Source: Pseudomonas sp. KK4
GTDB lineage: Bacteria > Pseudomonadota > Gammaproteobacteria > Pseudomonadales > Pseudomonadaceae
Reading direction: 5' to 3'
DNA length: 64,000 nt
Assembly: GCF_001984065.1 (NCBI RefSeq)
Contig: NZ_LYVP01000004.1
Span: forward strand, 62,001-126,000
Below the pieces are notes generated by a model. The model worked only from the letters and a program-made list of their open reading frames with translations, was not told where the DNA came from and did not search any database. The position numbers and the translations under genes were made by a program. Below, in pieces: positions 7,875-17,300 of the stretch; positions within the stretch are counted from its first letter, which is position 1; the number at the start of each line of letters is the position of its first letter.

Positions 7875-9204
7875 AGGGATGCTCCAGGATGAGTGACTGC
7901 TCCAGCGCCTGCCGTTGAAGTGGGCCCAGTACGACCCCAGGCCGCGCGCGTCGAATCAGCTGGATCGCTTCATCGACACTGGAGGCCCGCCCGCTGTGCA
8001 CGAGCCAGGCGGCCAGCGCCGTGGCGCTGCGCGAGTAACCCAGGGCGCAGCAGACCAGCAGCGGGCCGTGTTGGCGCAGGCTTTCGATGGCGCTTGCCGC
8101 CTCCCGGCATTGCAGGCCCGTGGGGGCCGTCAGGTCCAGGACCGGCAGCGCGCGATAGGCAATCGCGCCCGGGTCGATCGACAGCTCGGCACACAGGTCC
8201 AACATCGCTGTGAAGGGACCGTACTCGAGTGCCTTTCGGGTCGGTAAGCGCCCCAGCCAGACGTTATCAATCACCTGATCGGGCTGTGGGTGCTTGCGAG
8301 TCCACAGGCGTGAATTGAGCCAAGCGGCCGCAAGGTAGGGGGCGAACAGCCAGCGTGCGGCAGCGGACAGGCGTCCGTCGGCGCGTTTCTGAAAACCCGC
8401 CGCGCCTAGCACCGCGTAATTGAAGGCCACGAGCAACAAGGCCAATGCGGGCCAGAGTAACCACAGCCAGACGCCCGAAAAGCCGAACGCCGGGACCGCG
8501 AACAACGCTGCACCCAGCAGGTAATACAGCGCCAGGCGCCAGCGTTTTCTCTGGGTTGCCAGACGTGCATCGTGCAGCGGGCCGGCACCCTCCAGTGGCC
8601 ACAGCCAGACGCACACCCAGCCGAGCAGGGCGCCGGTGGGCAGGTCGATGAAATGGTGCTGATAGGTGGTCAGCACTGAGACCCCGATCAGGGTGAACCA
8701 GGCATGCACCAGTACACGCCAGCGCCCGTGCAGATACCGCTGATAGCAACTCCACAACACCACCAGCAACGCGATGTGCAGGGAAGGCGCCTGATTGAAC
8801 GGTTTGTCAAAACCTGCAAGCACATCGAACAACCAGCCGAACATACCCTCGAGTTCAGGTCGGGCGAAGGTGAAGCGCAGCGGCCAGATCAGGAAACAAC
8901 TGACGGCGACCAGTTGAGCGGTGAGCAGACGCAAGGCGTGGCGTTTGAGGGCCAGGCGGCTGGCCGGGAGCAGCAGTGACAGGCCGTACAGCAGGTCGAT
9001 GGACCAGTAGGGCACGATGCTCCAGTCCCAGAACGGTATGTGGCTTTCCCAGTCGAACACCAGGCTGCCGACGTCGTCGCGTTGAGTGGTGACCCAAGTG
9101 GCAAAACCATAGGTTCCAAAGAACACAGGGGCCAGGAGCAATAGCCAGAGCACCGCAGGCTTGAGCAGGCCCGGCTCGCGTAGCGTGGTTGCGTCACGCA
9201 GCAT
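7864..9204 (-). CDS. membrane PAP2-like / dual-specificity phosphatase fusion (YnbD-like)
   Basis: 446 residues. The N-terminal half is a membrane-embedded PAP2/Aur1-like domain with the pair APSLH at residues 139-143 and QHHFID around 182-187. The C-terminal part is a cytoplasmic cysteine phosphatase with the CX5R loop CALGYSR (Cys386, Arg392), where a cysteine replaces the usual histidine before the catalytic Cys. The start is the ATG that shares one base with the upstream stop (TGATG), implying translational coupling; 43 further in-frame codons upstream are inside the neighbour. It probably dephosphorylates a lipid phosphate made by the operon. Confidence 0.88.
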   Translation of the reverse strand: MLRDATTLREPGLLKPAVLWLLLLAPVFFGTYGFATWVTTQRDDVGSLVFDWESHIPFWDWSIVPYWSIDLLYGLSLLLPASRLALKRHALRLLTAQLVAVSCFLIWPLRFTFARPELEGMFGWLFDVLAGFDKPFNQAPSLHIALLVVLWSCYQRYLHGRWRVLVHAWFTLIGVSVLTTYQHHFIDLPTGALLGWVCVWLWPLEGAGPLHDARLATQRKRWRLALYYLLGAALFAVPAFGFSGVWLWLLWPALALLLVAFNYAVLGAAGFQKRADGRLSAAARWLFAPYLAAAWLNSRLWTRKHPQPDQVIDNVWLGRLPTRKALEYGPFTAMLDLCAELSIDPGAIAYRALPVLDLTAPTGLQCREAASAIESLRQHGPLLVCCALGYSRSATALAAWLVHSGRASSVDEAIQLIRRARPGVVLGPLQRQALEQSLILEHPCVH

Positions 9205-10958
9205 CACGACACCCGTTGCGCGACGGACACGCTGAAAATGCCCCATCGATCGACGCGCATGCCGACCTTGCGAAACCCCGCAGCCTCCACCAGTTGATCC
9301 ATTTCCACCTGGGTGCGTCGACGCATGACCCACGCCTGGCCTTCGCGGTGGCTGGTCAAGGCGCGGGCGATCAGTTCCAGTTGCGGGTGCCAGGGTTGGC
9401 CGGTGTACACCAGATAGCCGCCAGGCTCGACGGCGTCGGCCAGCCCGGCAAGAGAACGACTGACCATTTGGTTGTTGGCGAACAGTTCGTACAGGCCGGA
9501 CACCACCGCCAGTGTCGGCCTGGGTTGCAGAGCTGCCAGATCGGCGCGATCAAAGGCGTCGCCCTTGACGAATCGGGCGATCCCTTCCAGCTGTTTTTCC
9601 CGGATCAGGGCATTGCCGTCACGCACGTTGATGTCGCTGTAGTCGCGCAGCAATATCGACTCGGGCAGCGGATCGACGCCCTGCAAGGCTTCGAGAATGT
9701 AGCGCCCGTGGCCGGCTGCTATATCGACGATGCGCACTTCGCGGCCTTGGTCACGCAGGCGGGCCATGGCCATGCGCAGTAATTGCTCGACGTGCACCTT
9801 GCGTTGGCGGATACCCCGCCAGCCGATGGAGTTCAGGTAATTGCGATCGATCATGCGACCGATACCCGACGTGCCGGTGGGCCGACTGCGGTAGACATAG
9901 TCCAGTGTGCTTCCGGAATCGAAGCCGGTATCGAACCCCAACTTGATGCCCGACGACAGCCGGCTGCCCAGGCGCAGGCTGGCGCGGGTGATGCGCCAGT
10001 ACAGATCACGCAGCGAGTTGCGCGGCAGCGGCGTTGCCAGTCGCTCGGATTCGGCACAGGTCAGGCCCAGGCGATCGGCGGCCAGCAGGGAGGGCCGGTC
10101 AGGCGCCCGTTCAAAGTTCTCGAGGATGAAGCGCCGTGCGCTGGCGATGGCGGGGCCGCGATCCCTTTCGCCCAGGGTGTCGTGGAAAAATCCGGGGAGG
10201 ATGTGTTTTTCCTTTTGCAAGGTGCCCAGGCGTTCGAAAAACTGTTCCTGGGGTTTGCGATGCACAACGAAATCCGCACCGGAGATCAGCAGCTGGGTGG
10301 GGATCTGGATGGCCTGGGCGTCCGCCACGACCCGTTCGGCGGCCTCGTAAAGACCAAGCAAGACATTCACCGAAATGGCCTTGGTGATCAGCGGGTCGTT
10401 GTCATAGCTGGCAACACGCTCAGGGTCATGGCTGAGGAAGCGTGCTTTTACGTAACTGTTAACGAAAAAGTTGCCTCGAAATGTGCGCATCAGCGCCAGC
10501 CCCTGGCGTGCGAAAGGCGCGTAGAGCTTTACCTTGAATGCCGGTGATGCCAATACCAGTGCGCGGATGCGCGGGGCGTAATCGTGGGCCCAGGTGGCCA
10601 CGATCACGGCGCCGACACTCTGGGCGATCACGGCGAGATTTTCTTCCTCGATCCCGTAGGTCGTGGCCAGGTGTTCGCAGAAGGTTTGCACGTCACGCAC
10701 GCTGGTAGCGAAATCCGGGCTGTCGCCCCGGGCGCCGGGAGAGAGGCCATGGCCACGGGCGTCCCAGGCAAAGAAATCCATGTCAGGCAGATTCAGTTCG
10801 TCCACCACATGGGCGATGCGTTGCGAATGCTCATGGCCACGGTGAAACAGCAGGATGCCCTTGCGCGGTTCGTTCCGGGCAGGGCTGGCTGGCCAGTATC
10901 GGTAGAACAGTTCCACGCCGTCGTGGGTGGTGAATGTCTGATGTCGTGCTTCTCGCAT
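9204..10958 (-). CDS. alpha/beta hydrolase - SAM methyltransferase fusion (YnbC-like)
   Basis: 584 residues. The first ~290 form a lysophospholipase-like hydrolase with oxyanion motif HRGHEH, nucleophile elbow AQSVGA (Ser114) and late acid/His. A linker leads to a class I methyltransferase from about residue 390, with motif I VDIAAGHGRY near 410-420. The ATG at 10958 is chosen over GTG at 10964 because AAGGA sits 8 bases upstream of it. It follows the CDP-alcohol transferase by 10 bases and is coupled to the phosphatase by TGATG. The fusion suggests deacylation or ester cleavage plus methylation of one lipid substrate. Confidence 0.9.
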   Translation of the reverse strand: MREARHQTFTTHDGVELFYRYWPASPARNEPRKGILLFHRGHEHSQRIAHVVDELNLPDMDFFAWDARGHGLSPGARGDSPDFATSVRDVQTFCEHLATTYGIEEENLAVIAQSVGAVIVATWAHDYAPRIRALVLASPAFKVKLYAPFARQGLALMRTFRGNFFVNSYVKARFLSHDPERVASYDNDPLITKAISVNVLLGLYEAAERVVADAQAIQIPTQLLISGADFVVHRKPQEQFFERLGTLQKEKHILPGFFHDTLGERDRGPAIASARRFILENFERAPDRPSLLAADRLGLTCAESERLATPLPRNSLRDLYWRITRASLRLGSRLSSGIKLGFDTGFDSGSTLDYVYRSRPTGTSGIGRMIDRNYLNSIGWRGIRQRKVHVEQLLRMAMARLRDQGREVRIVDIAAGHGRYILEALQGVDPLPESILLRDYSDINVRDGNALIREKQLEGIARFVKGDAFDRADLAALQPRPTLAVVSGLYELFANNQMVSRSLAGLADAVEPGGYLVYTGQPWHPQLELIARALTSHREGQAWVMRRRTQVEMDQLVEAAGFRKVGMRVDRWGIFSVSVAQRVS

Positions 10959-10968
10959 CGTCACTTCC

Positions 10969-11592
10969 TTATGTTGCAGGGCTGTCTTGTCGAGCTTCCC
11001 TGAGGCCCTGACGGACCCGGTTTATCAGCGTGCCGATCAACAGCGCTGCAAGGACTGCGAACACTGCGTTTATCCACGCAGCACCCATCCAGCCAAGGGC
11101 AATCGCAGTGGCCAGGCAGCCGAGCACGAAAGCCCGGTCACTTTTACCCATGGGGCCGTCATAACGCCGCGAAGCGCCGATCATCGGCCCGAGTACGCCA
11201 GCGTATTCGCTGAACAGGGCGAGCAGGGTCACCAGCAGCACCAGCCACAGGCTGACGTCGGGAAGCAGAGCAAAAGGAAGAATCAGGGCGCAGTCGGCGA
11301 CGATGTCACAGAGTTCGTTGAGGTAGGCACCCAGGCGCGACTGCTGGTTGAATTCCCTGGCCAGCATGCCGTCGATGGCATTGAGGGCCATGCGCGCGAT
11401 CATCCAGGCCGGCACCAGGGCGAACACCCAGGGGTGATGCACGAAGGCAGCGATCAGCACGCCCACCAGCACCGAGCCGATGCCGGCTATCAGGGTGATC
11501 TGGTTGGCCGTGGTGCCGTTATTGAACAATCGTCGAACCAAAGGTCGCAGGAGGTTTTGAAACGCAGGTTTGATCTGGTAGATGCTGGGCAC
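10969..11592 (-). CDS. CDP-alcohol phosphotransferase family protein (YnbA-like)
   Basis: A 207-residue polytopic membrane protein, first gene of the lipid operon, which should join a CDP-activated lipid to an alcohol. The family motif is present at residues 71-100 but is altered: NxxDGxxAR, eight residues, GxxxNxxxD. The first and third of the four usual aspartates are Asn71 and Asn92, while Asp74 and Asp96 remain. From memory the E. coli YnbA subfamily has the same Asn residues, so the protein need not be dead. Translation starts at GTG with only a weak ribosome site. Confidence 0.87.
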   Translation of the reverse strand: MPSIYQIKPAFQNLLRPLVRRLFNNGTTANQITLIAGIGSVLVGVLIAAFVHHPWVFALVPAWMIARMALNAIDGMLAREFNQQSRLGAYLNELCDIVADCALILPFALLPDVSLWLVLLVTLLALFSEYAGVLGPMIGASRRYDGPMGKSDRAFVLGCLATAIALGWMGAAWINAVFAVLAALLIGTLINRVRQGLREARQDSPAT

Positions 11593-11737
11593 TTCGATCG
11601 GATCTCGGCCGGTTAGAGTTTTTCCAGTGTAGATGCCATCCCTCTGTTAGCTCGGATCAGACGCGTCCTGATTTTGTGTAGGACGCATCCGCAACCGGAT
11701 CTGCTCATCAACAGGTCGCTTGACCTTGAAATGCAAT

Positions 11738-11762
11738 ACGCCCGATGCAATGCACCGGGCGT
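11738..11762 (-). terminator. possible transcript-end hairpin downstream of norZ
   Basis: A perfect 7-bp inverted repeat, ACGCCCG/CGGGCGT with an 11-base loop, lies 24 bases after the norZ stop on the minus strand. The following sequence is only weakly T-rich, so termination strength is doubtful. It separates norZ from the lipid operon that follows on the same strand. Confidence 0.4.
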
Positions 11763-11785
11763 CTGCAAGCGTTCAAAGGCCAGCT

Positions 11786-14062
11786 TCAACGCTGTCCGGT
11801 GAACTCCGTGGAATTGATGGCACGTGGATGCCGAGACGAAAACAGCAAACCCCCCGCAATCTGCCAGATCACCGCAAACGCCCCCACCAGGAACACAATG
11901 TCGCCGAACGTGCGAACCCAGCGCAGGGTTTGCAGCAGGTCCTGCTGCATGAATGCTTCGCTGCGGGCGTACCACAAGCCCTGGCTGGCGCTGGCGTAGA
12001 ACTGCAGGATGCCGATCGGCAACAGGCTGGTGACGATCATCAGCATCAGGCCGCCGTTGAGCCACCAGAAACCGGTGCTCATCAGGCGATCGTTGAACTG
12101 CAGGTTCGGCCGCAGGTAGCGCAGGATCAGCAGGCTGAAGCCCAGTGCGAGGGAACCGTAGACCCCGAACAGCGCGGCGTGCGCATGCAGCGGCGTCGTG
12201 TTCAGGCCCTGGATGTAATACAGCGCGATCGGTGGATTGATCAGGAAGCCGAACACCCCGGCGCCGAGCATGTTCCAGAACGCCGTGGCGATGAAGAACT
12301 GCAACGGCCAGCGAATCCGCGCCATCCACGGCGCACGTTCCTTGAGGCGCCAGTTTTCCCAGGCTTCGTAGCCCAGCAGAATCAGCGGCACCACTTCCAG
12401 TGCACTGAAGGTTGCACCCACCGCCATCACCGGCGTGGTGGTGCCGGCAAAATAGATGTGATGGAAGGTGCCCGGTACGCCGCCGAGCATGAACAAAGAG
12501 GCGGAGCCGAGGGTAGCGGTGGTGGCCAGGCGCTTGGACACCAGGCCCATGCTGGTAAAGATGAACGCCAAGGCGGTGGTGGCGAACACTTCGAAGAAGC
12601 CTTCGACCCACAAGTGCACCACCCACCAGCGCCAGTACTCCATGACCGATAGATTGGTCCGCTCGCCGTAAAACAGCCCGGCACCGTAGAACAGTCCGAT
12701 GGCGACCACAGAGGCGGCCAGCAGCGCCAGCAGGTTTTTATCCCCGGGCTGGCGCAGGGCAGGGACCATCGCCCGTAGCATCAACACCAGCCAGAACACG
12801 ATCCCGGCGAATTTGGCGATCTGCCACAGCCGTCCCAGATCCACATATTCATAACCCTGGTGACCGAGCCAGAAACTCCACTGCTGCGGCATCAATTGGG
12901 CGATGGCGAGGAAGTTGCCGGCGTAGGAGCCGACCACCACCAGCACCAGCGCCCAGAACAGTACGTCAACCCCCAGCTTCTGCCATTTCGGATCTTTGCC
13001 GCCATTGATGAACGGCGCCAGAAACAGCCCGGCTGCCAGAAAACCGGTGGCGATCCAGAACATCGCACTTTGCAGGTGCCAGGTGCGGGTCAGCGAATAG
13101 GGGAACCATTTCGAAAGCGGCAGCCCATAAAAATCCTGCCCTTCGACTGTGTAGTGAGCGGTCAGGCCGCCCATCAGCACCTGAAAGCCGAACAGCGCAC
13201 CCACCAGCAGCAGGTATTTGCCCAGGGCTTTTTGCGAGGGCGTGAGTTTGATCAGGCTCAGCGGGTCCTGGGCCGGAACCTTTGCCTCGCCTTCTTCGTG
13301 GTTGCGCAGGAAGGCCCAGCCCCACACCAGAAAACCGATCCCCGCCAGCAACACGACGATGCTGACGATCGACCAGACCATGTTCTCGGCGGTCGGGCGA
13401 TTGTCGATCAACGGCTCATGGGGCCAGTTGTTGGTAAAGGTCGCGCTCTGACCATCCCGTTCGGTGGCGGCAGCCCAGGCAGTCCAGAAGAAAAACTGCG
13501 TCAACTGCTCGCGCCGGGCGGCGTCCGGCAGGGTGTTTTCTTTCATCGCGAAGTGTTCGCGGCTGTTATGCAGCGAAGGGTCGTTGCCGAACAGTGCGTG
13601 GTAGTAGGTGGCCGTTTGCGCGATGGCCTGGGCCCGGCGTTCGCTGAGCACCAGGGTGCCATCCACCAGGCGATTGCCGCGATACTCGCGTTTGAGTTGA
13701 TGGCGCAGCGCGGCCTGTTGATCGTCATCGAGGTCCTGGTAGGCCTTGGCGTATTGCTGCTGGGCTGCCAGTTCCAGCCAGGCGAGCAGTTCGCGGTGCA
13801 GCCAGTCGGCGGTCCAGTCCGGTGCCTGATAGGCGCCGTGGCCCCAGATCGAGCCCAGTTGCATGCCGCCGATGCTCTGCCAGGCCGTTTGGCCGTCGAG
13901 AATGTCGGTGTCACGGAACAGCGTCTCACCGTCGGCGTTTTTCACCCGTTCGGGGATCGGTGGCGCCTGTCGGTAAATCTCGTGGCCGAACCAGCCGAGC
14001 AGACAGAAGGTCACGCCGAGGACGCCAATCAGCGACCACCATAATTTGCGGTATTCACCCAT
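11786..14062 (-). CDS. norZ: quinol-dependent nitric oxide reductase (single-chain qNOR)
   Basis: A 758-residue inner-membrane heme/non-heme iron enzyme that reduces NO to N2O with electrons from quinol. The N-terminal ~220 residues form the extended cytochrome-c-like periplasmic domain without CXXCH, typical of qNOR. Thereafter come about 12 membrane helices with conserved ligand segments RTWHLQSAMFW, VVHLWVEGFFEVFAT and HHIYFAG. The ATG is fixed by GAGGTGA 9 bases upstream. No norR-type regulator or other denitrification gene is adjacent, which favours an NO-detoxification role. Two terminators directly precede the gene (see 14079-14150). Confidence 0.95.
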   Translation of the reverse strand: MGEYRKLWWSLIGVLGVTFCLLGWFGHEIYRQAPPIPERVKNADGETLFRDTDILDGQTAWQSIGGMQLGSIWGHGAYQAPDWTADWLHRELLAWLELAAQQQYAKAYQDLDDDQQAALRHQLKREYRGNRLVDGTLVLSERRAQAIAQTATYYHALFGNDPSLHNSREHFAMKENTLPDAARREQLTQFFFWTAWAAATERDGQSATFTNNWPHEPLIDNRPTAENMVWSIVSIVVLLAGIGFLVWGWAFLRNHEEGEAKVPAQDPLSLIKLTPSQKALGKYLLLVGALFGFQVLMGGLTAHYTVEGQDFYGLPLSKWFPYSLTRTWHLQSAMFWIATGFLAAGLFLAPFINGGKDPKWQKLGVDVLFWALVLVVVGSYAGNFLAIAQLMPQQWSFWLGHQGYEYVDLGRLWQIAKFAGIVFWLVLMLRAMVPALRQPGDKNLLALLAASVVAIGLFYGAGLFYGERTNLSVMEYWRWWVVHLWVEGFFEVFATTALAFIFTSMGLVSKRLATTATLGSASLFMLGGVPGTFHHIYFAGTTTPVMAVGATFSALEVVPLILLGYEAWENWRLKERAPWMARIRWPLQFFIATAFWNMLGAGVFGFLINPPIALYYIQGLNTTPLHAHAALFGVYGSLALGFSLLILRYLRPNLQFNDRLMSTGFWWLNGGLMLMIVTSLLPIGILQFYASASQGLWYARSEAFMQQDLLQTLRWVRTFGDIVFLVGAFAVIWQIAGGLLFSSRHPRAINSTEFTGQR

Positions 14063-14078
14063 GGATCACCTCAATTTC

Positions 14079-14115
14079 AAAAAAAAAAGCGCCCGCATAA
14101 CGAGTATGCGGGCGC
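14079..14115 (-). terminator. intrinsic terminator 2 in the norZ leader
   Basis: Perfect 10-bp stem GCGCCCGCAT/ATGCGGGCGC with a 7-base loop, followed on the minus strand by ten T. The T-run ends 16 bases before the norZ ATG, leaving no room for a promoter in between, so norZ transcripts must read through it. Confidence 0.85.
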
Positions 14116-14150
14116 AAAAAACCGGCCAAGTGATCGGGAAGAGAGGCCGG
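14116..14150 (-). terminator. intrinsic terminator 1 in the norZ leader
   Basis: Stem CCGGCC/GGCCGG with a 17-base loop, followed on the minus strand by TTTTTT. It abuts terminator 2. It may end the transcript of the upstream PAS-GGDEF-EAL gene, which stops at 14348. Confidence 0.65.
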
Positions 14151-14347
14151 GTGTTGCGCGGGAGAATGATCGCCTGCCTGCGATCATCCATCATCGTGAC
14201 GGCCGGTCACGCCGTCGTCCGATTGCGTGGGATCCAATTTACGGCGCAGCCGGGATCGCGTCACTTGTACACAGGGACAGTGGCGTCATGTATGGGTTTA
14301 AGCGATTCATACATAGGTATGAACGTGCGCAGGCAGCGGTAGGGGCG
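14151..14347. promoter_or_regulatory. intergenic control region upstream of norZ
   Basis: No gene is seen here. It contains two perfect inverted repeats: ATGATCGC/GCGATCAT at 14166-14187, and TTCATAC-ATAG-GTATGAA at 14306-14323, whose left arm could also pair with ATGTATG at 14288-14294. No FNR/Anr-type TTGAT-N4-ATCAA box is recognisable. Any norZ promoter must lie here or further upstream. Confidence 0.5.
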
Positions 14348-17300
14348 CTACCTCAGGAGCTGTTGAAACTCCTCCACCGGCAACGGCTGGCTGTGCAGGT
14401 ACCCCTGATAGAAGTGACAACCCAGCCCCTGCAGAAACTCCAGCTGTTCCGGCGTCTCCACGCCTTCGGCAATCACCTTCAATTCCAGGCTGCGGGCCAT
14501 GGCGACGATGGCGCGGATGATCTCGGCGTCGTTGGGGTCGGTGGTGGCGTCGCGAATGAACGACTGGTCGATTTTCAGGGTGTCGACCGGCAGGCGTTTA
14601 AGGTAGGTCAGCGACGAGTAACCGGTGCCGAAGTCGTCCATGGCGAAGCTCACGCCGAGTTTTTTCAGCCGGCGCATTTTGCTGATGGTGTCCTCCAGGT
14701 TCTGGATCACGATGCCTTCGGTGATTTCCAGTTTCAGCAGCGAGCAGGGCAGGCCATGGCGCGCCAGGCTTTCCTCGACCCGCTCGACGAAATCGGTCTG
14801 GCGGAACTGGCGCGGGCTGATGTTCACGCACAAGCTGAAATCCAGTGGGTCGATCAGGCCGTTGACGATCAGCTGTCGGCAGGCCTGGCAGGCTTCGTCG
14901 AGAATCCAGGTGCCGACCTCCAGGATCAAGCCGCTGTCCTCCAGCACCTTGATGAACTCGTTAGGCGATTGCGCACCCAGTTCCGGGTGATTCCAGCGCA
15001 CCAGTGCCTCGGCGCCGACGATGCGGTTATTGCGGGCATCGAGTTGCGGCTGGTAATGCACGCGAAACTCGCCCCGGGACAGTGCCAGGCGCAGGTCGGT
15101 CTCCATGCGCAGCCGCTCGCTCGCCGCCTTCTGCATGGTGTTGTGGTACATCTGCGCGGTGTTGCGCCCCGAATCCTTGGCCCGATACAGCGCGATGTCG
15201 GCGCGTTTGAGCAGGTCGGTGGGCGTGGAGCCATGGTCGGGGATCAGCGCGATGCCGATGCTCGGCGTGACTTGCAGGCGCTGGCCGTCGAGGAACATCG
15301 GCTCGGACAGCAGCTCGCGCAGGGTATCGGCCAGCTCCCGCACCTGAATGCTGACGTCGTTGCGCGAACCTTCGAGGCCGCTGAGCAGCACCACGAATTC
15401 ATCACCGCCCAGGCGCGCCACGGTGTCTTCCATGCGCACGCTGGCTTCCAGGCGTGCGGTGATGATTTTCAGCACGGTGTCGCCCACCGGATGGCCCAGC
15501 GAATCGTTGATGTGCTTGAAGTGGTCCAGGTCGAGGAACATCAGCGCACCGCGCAGGTTATGGCGCTTGAGCAGGGCGATCTGCTGGCTCAGGCGATCCA
15601 TCAGCAGGGCGCGGTTAGGCAGGTTGGTCAGTGGGTCGTGATAGGCCAGGTGGCGGATTTGCGCCTCGGCGTTTTTCAACAGGCTGACATCGCGAGCGGT
15701 CAGCAGCAGGCACGCGGTTTCATTGAGGGTGATCGGCTCCACCGAGACTTCGACCGTCAGCAACTCGCCGCGCTTGTTGCGCCCGAGCATTTCCTGATGG
15801 TGCACCCGGCCCTTGATCTGCAGTTCGGCCAGCAATGCCGAGCGTTGTTTCTCCTCGGCCCAGATCCCCACCTGATACACCGTGCGGCCCACTACTTCGT
15901 CGGCGCGATAGCCGGTGAGGCGGCAGAAGCCATCGTTGACCTCCAGATAGCGCCCGGTGTCGCGCTCGGTGATGGTGATGGCGTCGGGGCTGGAGTGGAA
16001 CGCCTTGGCGAACTTCTCCTCGCTGGCCTTGAGTGCGGCTTCCGAGCGTTGCTGCTGGGTGATGTCGCGCAGGGTAGTGACGACGCACGGCTGATCGCCG
16101 ACGCTGATCTGACGGCTGGAAATCACGCAGGTCAGCAATTGCCCGTCCTTGTGCAGGACAATGATCGCCACATTGTTGAGCGCCTGTTCGCGGATCACCT
16201 GTTCGATGCGCTGCAGGCTTTTCGCCGAGGCGTCCCACAGGCCGATTTCGTCGGCGCTGCGGCCGATCACATCGTCGGTGGTCCAGCCGAAGGTCTGGGT
16301 GAAACTGGAGTTGATCTCGATGAATTGCCCGGTGTCCTGGTGCGTCACGCAGATTGGGTCCGGGCTGACCTGGAACAGCGTGGCGAATTTCTCTTCGGAC
16401 GCCACCAGCCGTTGTTCGCGCTCGACCTGGTCGGTGATGTCGAGCAGCGTGCCGGCCATGCGCAGCGGCAGGCCGTTTTCGTCGCGATACAGGCGAGCGC
16501 GGCTTTCCAGATAACGGGAAGTGCCGTCGGGCAATTGCACGCGGTAGGTCAATTGATAGTTGCCGGCCGGGCCTTCGCGCAGGCTGCGGTAGGCGTCGCG
16601 CATGGTGTCGCGTTCCTCGCCGGGCACACCCTCGAAAAACTCTTCGAAGGATTCATGGAAAGGTTTGGCCTCCAGTCCGTGCAACTGCGCGGCGCGGGCC
16701 GAGCCGTAGAGCATGCCGCTGGGGATGTGCCAGTCCCAGGTGCCCAGTTGCGCCGAATCCAGCGCCAGGTCGAGGCGTTCCTGGCTGTCCTTGAGCGCAT
16801 GTTCGGCAGCCTTGCGCTCGGTGGTGTCGAGGAAAGTGCTCAGCAGATAAGGCTGGCCTTCGAGTTCGACCTTTTGCGCGCTGAGGATGCCGTCGTGAAT
16901 CTGGCCGTTGCTGGCGCGAAACTGCACCTCCATGCTGATCAACTCGCCCTTGTCCCGGGTGGCCTTGACCAGCGCCAGGCGCTGCTCGGGATGCACCCAC
17001 AGCCCCAGTTCCACGGTGGTGCGGCCGATGGCGTCTTGCACCGGCCAGCCGAACAGGCTTTCGAAGTACTGGTTGGCCTCGGTGATCAGGCCATCTTCCT
17101 GGCGGGTCAGCAGCACCATGTTCGGGCACAGGTGGAACAACGTGGCGAAGCGCTTCTCGGAACTGCTCAACGCCTGTTCGCGCTGACGCTGGTGGGTGAT
17201 TTCGCGAATCACGCCGATCATCCGCGGCCGACCGTGTTTGTCCGGCAGCAGGCTGCCGTTGATTTCCAGCCAGTGCAGGCTGCCGTCGGGCCAGCGGATG

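Noticed and set aside
11738-11762. Hairpin after norZ as a strong terminator
   Set aside because: The stem is good but no T-run follows on the minus strand, so it is only listed as a possible transcript end.
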